A stretch of DNA of 64,000 nucleotides from D2472 sp964275585. GTDB taxonomy: Bacteria > Pseudomonadota > Gammaproteobacteria > Magnimaribacterales > D2472. How positions within the stretch are numbered: the stretch's first letter is position 1; each line of letters starts with the position of its first letter. The notes beneath the pieces are model-generated. The model was not told the origin of the DNA and did not search any database. It saw only the letters and a program-made list of their open reading frames with translations. Position numbers and translations under genes: made by a program. Positions 33,569 to 41,945 of the stretch are shown here, piece after piece. The stretch is taken from contig CAXYCJ010000013.1 of NCBI GenBank assembly GCA_964275585.1, positions 1 to 64,000 on the forward strand, given 5' to 3'.

Positions 33569-34159
33569 ATGAGCAAGTACAAAACATTTATTCCAGACCA
33601 TCTTATTGCGCACAGGCCAAAATTTCTAAAATTTTTTGGTAAATTAGTTATGAGAATTACTGGCTGGAAAACCCTAGGTCATTTTCCTAAGGATGAGAGG
33701 GTTGTTTTGGTTGTTGGGCCTCATACCTCTAATTGGGATTTTGTTTTGGCCATGTCAGCCGTTTTGAGCTGGGACATTCATATCCATTGGCTTGGCAAGG
33801 ACTCAATTTTTAAAAAAGGTTTTCGACGTCTTTTAAAATCCCTGGGAGGCATCCCTGTTAACCGAACCAACCCTCAAGATTTAATGGATGAAATCCAAGC
33901 AATTGCAGCTGAATATCAAGGGTTTATTATCGGGATGGCGCCTGAGGGCACCAGAAAAAAAGTTGCAAGACTTAAAACAGGGTTTCTAAGAATTGCCAAA
34001 CAAACTAACAGCAAGATTATGCTAGCTGGGATTGATTTCTCTAATAAAACAATTCAACTCGGTGAATTTTTTACTCCAAGTGGCGACATAGAAAAAGATT
34101 TAGAAAATATTAGTAACTACTTTTCTAATTTTTCAGGTAAGCGCCCAGAACTTTCATAA
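33569..34159 (+). CDS. 1-acyl-glycerol-3-phosphate acyltransferase-like protein
   Basis: 196 residues, PlsC superfamily. The catalytic HX4D is GPHTSNWDF (about 50-58) and the phosphate-binding block is APEGTRKK near 127-134. It lacks an obvious membrane anchor, as do several compact family members. Likely acyl transfer in phospholipid or ornithine-lipid synthesis; substrate not determined. Confidence 0.87.
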   Translation: MSKYKTFIPDHLIAHRPKFLKFFGKLVMRITGWKTLGHFPKDERVVLVVGPHTSNWDFVLAMSAVLSWDIHIHWLGKDSIFKKGFRRLLKSLGGIPVNRTNPQDLMDEIQAIAAEYQGFIIGMAPEGTRKKVARLKTGFLRIAKQTNSKIMLAGIDFSNKTIQLGEFFTPSGDIEKDLENISNYFSNFSGKRPELS

Positions 34160-34190
34160 CCCCACCTAAAATTTTTAACAGGGAGGCAAG

Positions 34191-35648
34191 ATGTTAAAAA
34201 AATTATTACTCCTTTCGTTGGCATTAGTTCTTATATTAATTTCCATTGCTCTTGTTCGCACATTTATGCATGTTGCACCTCAGCTTGATTCAGTTGAGAG
34301 ATCTGAAGTGCAAATAGACAAAATAAATGTGAGCAATAATCTTGCAGCTTCGATTAGGTTTAAAACTATTTCACATCAAGACCCAAAGGATTTTGTAAAA
34401 GAAGAGTTCAATGCATTCATTAAATGGGCATCTGTAACTTACCCTGAATTTCATTCACAAATGCAACAAGAGCAGCTGGAATATACATTGCTTTACAAAT
34501 GGCAGGGCTCTGATCCAAGCCTAGCCCCCATTCTTTTAACAGGACACTATGACGTGGTCCCGGTTATCCCAGGCACAGAAGAAATATGGGAACAGGACCC
34601 ATTTGCTGGAGCAATCTCTAACAACAGAATATGGGGAAGAGGTGCTCTGGATGATAAAAGTGGCGTGATAGGAATGTATGAGGCTGCGACTTACTTAATA
34701 AAAAAAAACCATCAGCCAAAAAGAACAATTTACTTTAGTTTCGGTCATAACGAAGAGATTGGTGGCGGAGGAGCCGCGCTTGTCGTAAAAAAATTAAAAA
34801 GTGAAGGAGTTCAACTCTATTGGTCTTTAGATGAAGGCTCTTTTGTTAATAAAGGTTTTTTCCCTGGAGTTGATAAATTAGTTGCACCGATTAATGTGGC
34901 AGAAAAGGGAATAATGAACTTACTAATTGTTGCTAAAGCTCAAGGCGGGCATTCTTCAACGCCCCCTAAACAGACAGCTGTAACCATTCTCGCAGACGCG
35001 CTGATTAAACTAGAAAAAGAGCCGCTACCAGGAAGTCTCGAAGGTTTGAGCGCAGTTATGTTTGATGGGGTCAGCAAACATATGCCATTTGGGTACCGTT
35101 TTCTTTTTGCAAACCGCTGGTTGTTTGGTGGCCCGCTAGAAAGCTTAATGTCTGCTACACCAGTCATTAATGCAATGATTAGAACAACAACTGCACCCAC
35201 GATGTTGCAAGGCAGCATTAAGAGCAATGTTTTGCCGATCGAAGCAACTGCACTGATCAATTTTAGGCTTCATCCTAGAGATTCAATTGAGAGTGTGACC
35301 GAGCATGTAAGGAATGTGGTTGAATCAGAGCAGGTAGAGGTTAGGCTTTTAGGTGGAATGGAGGCTTCAGGCATTTCAGAGTGGCAGTCTCCAGGATATG
35401 AAATCATCACCGCCTCATTAAATAAAGTTTACGGAGAAGTTGTCTCTGTTCCTGGGATTATGATCGCCGCATCTGACTCCCGTCATTACTCAAAAGTTGC
35501 AGATAATTCTTTTAGATTTAATCCATTCAGCATCGTTCCCGAAGACATGACTGGATTTCATGGAACCAACGAGAGTATAGATGCAGATGATTTTGTAAAC
35601 GGTATAAAAACTTATGTTGAAATTATTGCCGCAGGTTCAAGCAACTAG
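34191..35648 (+). CDS. membrane-anchored M20 family metallopeptidase (PM20D1/CPS-like)
   Basis: 485 residues. N-terminal signal anchor (about 4-25), then the M20 di-zinc domain: GHYDVVPV (His, Asp), RGALDDKSG (Asp), HNEEIGG (Glu pair), and a dimerisation domain. ASDSRHYSKV holds a late zinc ligand region. Closest layout is the PM20D1/carboxypeptidase S group, which hydrolyses N-acyl amino acids or dipeptides. Good AGGGAGG ribosome binding site. Confidence 0.93.
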   Translation: MLKKLLLLSLALVLILISIALVRTFMHVAPQLDSVERSEVQIDKINVSNNLAASIRFKTISHQDPKDFVKEEFNAFIKWASVTYPEFHSQMQQEQLEYTLLYKWQGSDPSLAPILLTGHYDVVPVIPGTEEIWEQDPFAGAISNNRIWGRGALDDKSGVIGMYEAATYLIKKNHQPKRTIYFSFGHNEEIGGGGAALVVKKLKSEGVQLYWSLDEGSFVNKGFFPGVDKLVAPINVAEKGIMNLLIVAKAQGGHSSTPPKQTAVTILADALIKLEKEPLPGSLEGLSAVMFDGVSKHMPFGYRFLFANRWLFGGPLESLMSATPVINAMIRTTTAPTMLQGSIKSNVLPIEATALINFRLHPRDSIESVTEHVRNVVESEQVEVRLLGGMEASGISEWQSPGYEIITASLNKVYGEVVSVPGIMIAASDSRHYSKVADNSFRFNPFSIVPEDMTGFHGTNESIDADDFVNGIKTYVEIIAAGSSN

Positions 35649-35656
35649 TAACAAAT

Positions 35657-36382
35657 ATGGATTTCACAAGTTTACCTTTTAAAGTTTATTTAATTCTTTC
35701 GTTTGAGCTGATCGTTTTATATGGGTGCGCATTTTGGATCATCCAGAAATGCAAGAAAGCATTTTATTCTCAAACAACCTTCCTAGGTATTGCATTTGCT
35801 GAAGCGGTCAATGCAAACAAACAAACCGATATAGCCATTGTGCAAACCAAAAAAACAACCCTGTTCTTTTTCTATTTAATAATTTTTGCTGTAGTTTCTT
35901 TATGGACAGGAGCAATTATTATGCCTTGGTCAAATCCTTTAATTGAAGTTTCATTCATGACCTTAAGCGCAATAGGCTATGGGTCATTGATAGGATTTAT
36001 TATCATGGATATGGATGAGAATGATGGCATGACAGGATTAAAATTAGCTACTTTAACTACAGTAGCTATGTTTGTATTAGAAGCTTCATCTGGAATAAAT
36101 TTTGCTAACCCAGTATTTGTAGGCGTACTTATGCTCTTAGTGCTTTTTTTATTATTAGCTGAAATCATCTCTTTATTTTTTTCCTTCTCCAGAAGGGCGG
36201 TCAAAATCAAGGCTATTGCTGGAATTGCTATTTTTTCAATGATGCTATTAAGCAGCATCAGTCTTGTTGAGGTTACAACACAGCAAGGTTTAAATGATTG
36301 GGATACTGCTATTTATTTTGCTTTCAGCATGTACTTAGACATTATTAACATCATTTTATATTTCCTAGAGTTGATGGGTTAA
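35657..36382 (+). CDS. multi-pass membrane protein, unknown
   Basis: 241 residues with about six membrane helices. A short charged segment (MDMDENDGM, about 115-123) separates the halves. I recognise no family. Starts 8 bases after the peptidase stop, so likely in the same operon. Confidence 0.7.
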   Translation: MDFTSLPFKVYLILSFELIVLYGCAFWIIQKCKKAFYSQTTFLGIAFAEAVNANKQTDIAIVQTKKTTLFFFYLIIFAVVSLWTGAIIMPWSNPLIEVSFMTLSAIGYGSLIGFIIMDMDENDGMTGLKLATLTTVAMFVLEASSGINFANPVFVGVLMLLVLFLLLAEIISLFFSFSRRAVKIKAIAGIAIFSMMLLSSISLVEVTTQQGLNDWDTAIYFAFSMYLDIINIILYFLELMG

Positions 36383-36405
36383 CTCTTAGAGTTCTAGAAG
36401 CAAGC

Positions 36406-36900
36406 ATGCAGCCTAAATTAGAAATATTTAATACCACTGAAAAAAATAATCAATGGCTGAAAGAAATCTATGATATTAATCAAGCCAATACCCCAGAAGT
36501 AGGCTCTCTTGATTCAATCCAGGAGCTTGAAAATCTTATCTCCTTGAGCTCATATAATTTAGTGGCTATCGATCAAGGTGCTGTTGTTGGTTTTATAGTT
36601 TGCCTCAGGGAGGGCGCAAGCTATGGATCAGAAAACTATAAATTCTTTTTAAGCAAATTAAAAAAATTTTTATACGTTGATCGAGTGGCAATTCATAAAG
36701 ATTACAGAAGAGCCGGCCTAGGAAAAAAAATTTATGAGAATATTTTTTTAGAAGCCAAACAAGATATTCTGCCAATCGCTCTTGAGGTTAATACAGAGCC
36801 CTTGAATCAACCTTCATTAAACTTTCATGAGAAAATGGGCTTTGACCAAGTTGGGACAAAAGATTTTCATGATCACAGTGTTGCTTACTTTATAAAATAA
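36406..36900 (+). CDS. GNAT family N-acetyltransferase
   Basis: 164 residues. The acetyl-CoA binding motif A is VDRVAIHKDYRRAGLGKKIYE (split as VDRVAIHKDY and RRAGLGKKIYE, about 92-112); motif B is NFHEKMGF near 145. Substrate unknown. Confidence 0.88.
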   Translation: MQPKLEIFNTTEKNNQWLKEIYDINQANTPEVGSLDSIQELENLISLSSYNLVAIDQGAVVGFIVCLREGASYGSENYKFFLSKLKKFLYVDRVAIHKDYRRAGLGKKIYENIFLEAKQDILPIALEVNTEPLNQPSLNFHEKMGFDQVGTKDFHDHSVAYFIK

Positions 36901-36906
36901 TTTTAT

Positions 36907-37629
36907 ATGAAATTTTTAACATACTTTCCAATCTTACTTCTAGCCCTGGGGGCCTGCAGTGGATCTGCTCCATCGGAAGTAAAGCTTATTGATTTTAAAG
37001 ATGGTGTTTCAGTAAAAATATCAGGCGAACGCCTAATTAGCTTACCCATGGGAATGCAGCAACTGGAATCTAACTTATTAAATGCCAATGAAATTACAAT
37101 AGGGGTCCATGGCGGTGGCAGCGAAGGGTATGAATGGGTATACCCCTTAAAGACTCTAGACGCACCAACCAATGAAGTATATTTTTATAGATGGCCAGAC
37201 AATGGATGTTATAAAGAATCAGGAGATAAGTTAATTCTAGAATTAGAAAATCTTCTTAATCAAAATTACCAAATTCAAAAAGTTACCATTATCGGTCACA
37301 GCTATGGCGGAATATTAGTAAGCCATCTTTTAAATCACTGGAAAAACTCAGTTGTATTTGATGCTCACATTATTGCCTCTCCACTTCAAGGCAATACTGT
37401 ATTAAATACCGTGTGTGGATATGAGCCAATAATTAACTTAAAGCCCAGGGCTAATCTTTATGAGTGGAGAACCCAGCAACACTTAGATAGCGCATTTAAA
37501 GACCTTGAAGAGAACCCCCAAAATATAGAAATATTAGGTAGTTCGGTGACAATATTGCCAGACACTTATCAGGGACATAGACTGGGTCACAACTGGTCAA
37601 TTAGCTGGGTTGCTGACGAGATTAAATAA
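36907..37629 (+). CDS. lipoprotein with alpha/beta hydrolase fold
   Basis: 240 residues. Lipobox LGAC places the acylated Cys at residue 17. The hydrolase part has GVHGGGSEGYEW (oxyanion region) and the nucleophile elbow IGHSYGGI near 130; the last His is probably HRLGH near 227. Anchored to a membrane facing the periplasm. Substrate unknown. Confidence 0.8.
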   Translation: MKFLTYFPILLLALGACSGSAPSEVKLIDFKDGVSVKISGERLISLPMGMQQLESNLLNANEITIGVHGGGSEGYEWVYPLKTLDAPTNEVYFYRWPDNGCYKESGDKLILELENLLNQNYQIQKVTIIGHSYGGILVSHLLNHWKNSVVFDAHIIASPLQGNTVLNTVCGYEPIINLKPRANLYEWRTQQHLDSAFKDLEENPQNIEILGSSVTILPDTYQGHRLGHNWSISWVADEIK

Positions 37630-37699
37630 TTAGAAACCGCACATTTAATTAACTTTTATCTTCGTGTAAGCTATAGCTTTTTAAAATCAAGGATTGCAC

Positions 37700-38674
37700 A
37701 TGCCACTTCCAAAAATACTTCAGAACAACCTCTCAATTCCAGTGATTGGAGCGCCTTTATTTTTAGTTTCTGGTCCCGAGCTGGTCATTGCGCAATGCAA
37801 AGCTGGGATAGTTGGTTCATTTCCAGCATTAAATGCAAGACCGCAACATATTTTAGATGAGTGGCTGATAAGAATTAAGGAAGAGCTTGCAGCAGCTAAA
37901 GTAGAGAACCCTGAACGGCCAATAGCCCCATATGCAGTCAATCAAATTTGCCATGGGTCTAACGATCGATTAATGGCAGACATGGAGTCATGTGTAAAGC
38001 ATGAGGTCCCAATTATCATTACCTCACTAAGACCCCCTGAAGAGATTGTTACAGCAGCACATTCATATGGCGGTCTGGTGTATCACGATGTCATTAGCGT
38101 AAAACATGCTCGCAAAGCAGCAGAGCAGGGCGTCGATGGATTAATTTTAGTTTGTGCAGGTGCCGGTGGGCATGCTGGCACTCTTTCGCCATTTGCATTG
38201 GTTAGAGAAGTAAGGGAATTTTTTGAAGGTACTATTATTCTATCCGGTTCTATTAGCTCTGGAAGTGCAGTTGCATCGAGTTTGGCTCTAGGCGCCGATC
38301 TTGCATACATGGGCACAAGGTTTATTGCCACAGAAGAGGCTAATGCTGAACAGGACTATAAAGATATGCTGATTGAGAGTGTTGCTGATGACATTATTTA
38401 TTCTTCTTTGTTCACAGGTGTTCATGGGAATTACTTAAAGGGTTCGGTCGTGAATGCTGGATTAAACCCTAACGACTTACCCGAAGCAGATAAATCTTCA
38501 ATGAATTTTGGCTCTGGTGGTAATACAGATGCTAAAGCTTGGAAAGATATTTGGGGTTCAGGTCAAGGCATAGGCTCTATAAAAGATTCTCCCACTGTCC
38601 AAACCTTGGTAGATCAGTTAACGGAAGAATATAAAGATGCCGTTGAAGATTTAAAACAAAAATCTACTTACTAA
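37700..38674 (+). CDS. nitronate monooxygenase family protein
   Basis: 324 residues from ATG 37700 (TTG two codons earlier also in frame). FMN-dependent TIM barrel: IGAPLFLVSGPELV at the N-terminus, catalytic His in AGAGGHAGT near 155, and ADLAYMGTRF near 207 for phosphate binding. Oxidises nitronates such as propionate-3-nitronate. Some relatives are instead enoyl-ACP reductases (FabK-like). Confidence 0.9.
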   Translation: MPLPKILQNNLSIPVIGAPLFLVSGPELVIAQCKAGIVGSFPALNARPQHILDEWLIRIKEELAAAKVENPERPIAPYAVNQICHGSNDRLMADMESCVKHEVPIIITSLRPPEEIVTAAHSYGGLVYHDVISVKHARKAAEQGVDGLILVCAGAGGHAGTLSPFALVREVREFFEGTIILSGSISSGSAVASSLALGADLAYMGTRFIATEEANAEQDYKDMLIESVADDIIYSSLFTGVHGNYLKGSVVNAGLNPNDLPEADKSSMNFGSGGNTDAKAWKDIWGSGQGIGSIKDSPTVQTLVDQLTEEYKDAVEDLKQKSTY

Positions 38675-38701
38675 CTTAAGCATTATTTAGTTTGGCAATG
38701 G

Positions 38702-38944
38702 CTATGCCATTTTTATTTCCGTGCCTTTGTGATCAGCAAAGTAGAGATAATAATTACCAAGCTTTTTATCAACAAAATCTGGAACCTTAATGAGAGATGG
38801 ACCATTAATGTTATGACCCAGTTCTTCGGATAATTCTGGCGAGATAATTTCACCCATCCTTTCTATTTCAAAATTTACCATGGATATTTTTTCAGCACAT
38901 GAAAATAAAAAAAATGTAACAAATAAAAGACTGATCCTCGCCAA
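38702..38944 (-). pseudogene. truncated lipoprotein, N-terminal remnant of a glycosidase-like protein
   Basis: Only 80 residues: lipobox LFSC, then GPSLIKVPDF and GNYYLYFADHKGTEIKMA directly before TAG. NGPSLI...YYLYFADHKG..I..A is the opening of a beta-propeller domain as in GH43/sialidase-like lipoproteins of several hundred residues; the rest is missing and the downstream bases up to 38674 have no continuation. Either a deletion remnant or a short surviving protein. It follows the MazG-like gene by zero bases. Confidence 0.65.
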
Positions 38945-39361
38945 TTATAAATCTCCATCCTTTCGGTGCTCACTTCGATCAACCTCAAATTTTTCTCCAT
39001 ATCTAGCCTCAAGCTTGTCTTGGTTCTCTTTGATAACCTCGTAGGGGTCAAGTTTTAATGCCATGCATGCCGTGGCCCAGTACCACATAATATCCCCAAG
39101 TTCTCTTTTCATATGATAGATATTATCTTCATTTGCAGGTTTGCCTTGAAGGAACATTTTTTTTACTATTTCAACAAATTCCCCAGTCTCGCTGCCAAGC
39201 CCTAGGGCAGCTGTCAGAAGCCTGGCAGATTCAATGGGAGACGAAGAATCAATCTCCTTCATCCGCTCATCCAAGCTTGATTGATCTAAACTGGGCTCGC
39301 TTGTAACCTTGGTAACAAAGCTACCATAACTATTTAAAAAATTCCGTGCTTCATCACTCAT
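38945..39361 (-). CDS. MazG-like nucleoside triphosphate pyrophosphohydrolase
   Basis: 138 residues, all-alpha NTP pyrophosphatase. The metal-binding pattern is ETGEFVEIVKK (about 57-67) and KRELGDIMWY (about 86-95), i.e. ExxE...ExxD. Phage and bacterial relatives clear non-canonical or signalling nucleotides. A TAGGAGA ribosome binding site lies before the start, 18 bases after the glycosyltransferase stop. Confidence 0.88.
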   Translation of the reverse strand: MSDEARNFLNSYGSFVTKVTSEPSLDQSSLDERMKEIDSSSPIESARLLTAALGLGSETGEFVEIVKKMFLQGKPANEDNIYHMKRELGDIMWYWATACMALKLDPYEVIKENQDKLEARYGEKFEVDRSEHRKDGDL

Positions 39362-39379
39362 TTTATTCTCCTATTTTTA

Positions 39380-40378
39380 TTATTTAAGTGGATTCATTTC
39401 CCAATCGAGAGACTCAAGAAAATGAGGCTTAGTGGCTTTTTCTAAATCTAATACTTTTTTATTTTTAAGGTCTACACCACTAATTGCAATATACTCATCC
39501 AGGGATCTCACCGAACCAAGATTTAATGGCGACTCAACATTCATAGCAAATAAATCATCAAGCCTTTCAAGGCTTTTGCGTTCAAGTTCATTCCATTTTA
39601 TGGCTCTTTTCTGATCATCCTCAGGATCCCAATGTAGTTTTCTTGGCAAGTTGCTAACATCGGTATAGAGATGAAATAACGGAACATCCGGTATATGAAA
39701 AAATGAAAACCCATGAGTAAAAGCTCTTAAAGCCATTGATAATTCTTCACCATAAAAATAATAATTTGGATCATATGGAATCTCCCTTACAAATGCTCCT
39801 CTGGTAAAAATACACCCAGCGGCCATTAGATAAGCATGAGTAATATTTGAGCATTTAGTTGGTATACCAATTTGCCGTGAAAAAGAACCCTTTAAGAATA
39901 GGCTATCTTCTCTATAGGTAATTATCTGAGTGTGCTTATCGCCTGTATTGAGCTCAAAGAGACCCTGATCAAAATCTAAGACTTTAAAGCTTCTAGGGTA
40001 AGAAGTGATAATAGGCTTTTTATGATAATCATTCTCTGACGAGACTGCTTCTATTTTTTTTAGCTGCTCAATAAATTTAACATCCCAATCAAGAGAAAAT
40101 TGAGTATGAGAGTCTATCTGAAGAAAATAATCTTCATCTTTAAAAAAAGTTTGAGCTCTATGTCTTGCCCAGCAGGGCCCTTTTGAGAATAATGGATCAA
40201 CATGTTCGTAATGAATCTGACTGGCAAAGGTGAAGTCTTCAGCTGGTATACCGCTATCAGATTGATCACAGATGCTAAACACAAGTTCACTTTTATTTTG
40301 AGCATTGTTATAGGCACCAAAGATTGTAGATACTAACAAAGGGTCTTGGTACGATGCTATTGAAATAAATATACTCAT
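39380..40378 (-). CDS. GT60-type (Skp1/GlcNAc family) polypeptide N-acetylglucosaminyltransferase
   Basis: 332 residues of the GlcNAc family (PF11397). Seen: ISIASYQDPLL at the N-terminus, FLQIDSHTQF near 85-95 containing the metal-binding D-x-H, ITSYPRSF, and AAGCIFTRGAFV followed by FYGEELSMALRAFTHG, matching Dictyostelium Gnt1, which adds GlcNAc to hydroxyproline of Skp1. In bacteria the acceptor is unknown. A prolyl 4-hydroxylase gene starts divergently 44 bases away, which fits a hydroxyproline-linked glycosylation. No signal peptide, so it acts in the cytoplasm. Confidence 0.85.
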   Translation of the reverse strand: MSIFISIASYQDPLLVSTIFGAYNNAQNKSELVFSICDQSDSGIPAEDFTFASQIHYEHVDPLFSKGPCWARHRAQTFFKDEDYFLQIDSHTQFSLDWDVKFIEQLKKIEAVSSENDYHKKPIITSYPRSFKVLDFDQGLFELNTGDKHTQIITYREDSLFLKGSFSRQIGIPTKCSNITHAYLMAAGCIFTRGAFVREIPYDPNYYFYGEELSMALRAFTHGFSFFHIPDVPLFHLYTDVSNLPRKLHWDPEDDQKRAIKWNELERKSLERLDDLFAMNVESPLNLGSVRSLDEYIAISGVDLKNKKVLDLEKATKPHFLESLDWEMNPLK

Positions 40379-40422
40379 TTTGTATGCGTTCTATACTTGG
40401 TTAGCATACAATTATTTTAGTC

Positions 40423-41061
40423 ATGAATAAGGAATATCCTAAAAAAATTGCTGATAATGTCACCATGCATTCAGGAGATCCAATTCTCTATGTTGTAAAT
40501 GATTTTTTAAGCAATGATGAGTGCAATGCCTTCGTAGAAGCCTCGCAAGGCAAGCTAGAGCCATCTACAGTTATAAGCCCTGATAAACACATCCAACATG
40601 AGAGCAGAACAAGTGAGAACTGTTGGATAGAGCATGATGCCAACGAAATTGTCCATGAAGTTAGTAAGAGGTTTTCTATATTGGTACAAATGCCTATTAG
40701 AAATGCTGAACAATACCAACTTGTTTATTATGCAGAAGGTGCACAATATAAACCCCATTTTGATTCTTTCGATTATGAAACAGAGGATGGAAAAAAAAAT
40801 TGGGAGCCTGGAGGTCAGCGCATGATCACAGTTATCGCATATCTCAATAATGTTGAAGAAGGCGGCGGAACCGGCTTCCCTGAGTTAGATGTGACCGTAA
40901 GCCCAAAGAAAGGGGATGTTGTCGTTTTCCACAATACTTTGCTTAATACGGCGTCTTCTCATCCAAAAATTCATCCAAAATCACTGCATGGTGGCATGCC
41001 GGTAATAAAGGGTGAAAAATGGATGGTAAATCTTTGGTTTAGACAAAACCTCCGCTATTAA
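40423..41061 (+). CDS. prolyl 4-hydroxylase-like 2-oxoglutarate/Fe(II) oxygenase
   Basis: 212 residues, P4Hc fold. Iron ligands are His and Asp in YKPHFDSF and the distal His in SLHGGMPV; the 2-oxoglutarate base is Lys/Arg in GEKWMVNLWFR. RTSENCW near 61-67 is the typical substrate-loop block of animal and bacterial P4H. Hydroxylates a proline in a protein or peptide. Divergent from the GT60 gene; the 44 bases between must hold both promoters. Confidence 0.92.
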   Translation: MNKEYPKKIADNVTMHSGDPILYVVNDFLSNDECNAFVEASQGKLEPSTVISPDKHIQHESRTSENCWIEHDANEIVHEVSKRFSILVQMPIRNAEQYQLVYYAEGAQYKPHFDSFDYETEDGKKNWEPGGQRMITVIAYLNNVEEGGGTGFPELDVTVSPKKGDVVVFHNTLLNTASSHPKIHPKSLHGGMPVIKGEKWMVNLWFRQNLRY

Positions 41062-41904
41062 TTACTTAAGTTTAAGAGAGCTTTGGCTGGTAACAATATT
41101 ATATAAATGATCTTGAGCTTCTGGTTTTAACTGAGCCACACCAACTGCCAAAACATCAATGATTGCCATGTAAGCGAGCCTGGAAGTTAAGGGTCGAGTC
41201 AGGCGAGCATTTTCTCCAACATCAATATCTAGAGCTATATCGCAGATCCTTGAAAGGGGTGTACCCGAAGGCATTAAACCTATAACTATCACTCCAAAAC
41301 TTTTTACTGTTTTAATGCTCTCAACTAATGCAGCTGTTGTTCCAGATTGAGAAATGGCAACCACCACATCTTTTTTATTAAGAGAATTTGCTGACATAAA
41401 TTGTATGTGCGGATCTGAAATACAAGAGGAAGGTATTTTAAGTCTAAAAAATTTATGTTGAGCATCCATCGCTACCGGCACTGAGCCACCGAAAGCATAA
41501 AATTCTACCCTTTTTGCATTAGCCAGAGTCTCAATCGCCTCTTCTAAGACTTCCTGACTTAATTGAGAACGAACATTTAAAATTTCGCTAATGGTGGTGT
41601 CAAATACTTTTTCTGTCAGTTCTTGGATGCTGTCTTCAGGGTTAATTTCATAAGAATGGAAGTAATCATCGGCAGCGAGTTGCTGCGCAAGAGTAAGTTT
41701 AAATTTTTGGAAGCCTTCAAGATTAAGCGCCTGACAAAACCTTATTAGCGTTGGCTCGCTGACGCCTATCTCGCTGGAAGCCTGAGCTGTTGTAAGCTCA
41801 ATAATTTTACTTGGCTCATTTAAAACAAATTCTGCTACCTTTACTTCTGATTTTCTAAGGCTAGGCAAAGCATTTTTAATTTCTCTCAATAATTTAGTTT
41901 GCAT
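41062..41904 (-). CDS. hexR: RpiR/HexR family transcriptional regulator
   Basis: 280 residues: N-terminal helix-turn-helix (about 1-75, with GVSEPTLIRFCQALNLEGF) and a C-terminal SIS sugar-phosphate domain (about 125-260, with ISQSGTTAALVE). HexR controls Entner-Doudoroff and central carbon genes in gammaproteobacteria, released by KDPG. Its usual neighbours zwf and edd are not in this window, so its targets here are unknown. It ends directly after the hydroxylase stop (convergent). Confidence 0.88.
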   Translation of the reverse strand: MQTKLLREIKNALPSLRKSEVKVAEFVLNEPSKIIELTTAQASSEIGVSEPTLIRFCQALNLEGFQKFKLTLAQQLAADDYFHSYEINPEDSIQELTEKVFDTTISEILNVRSQLSQEVLEEAIETLANAKRVEFYAFGGSVPVAMDAQHKFFRLKIPSSCISDPHIQFMSANSLNKKDVVVAISQSGTTAALVESIKTVKSFGVIVIGLMPSGTPLSRICDIALDIDVGENARLTRPLTSRLAYMAIIDVLAVGVAQLKPEAQDHLYNIVTSQSSLKLK

Positions 41905-41945
41905 AAGGTTAGAATAGGCTTCTTAGATTAAAAAATGAACCCCCA

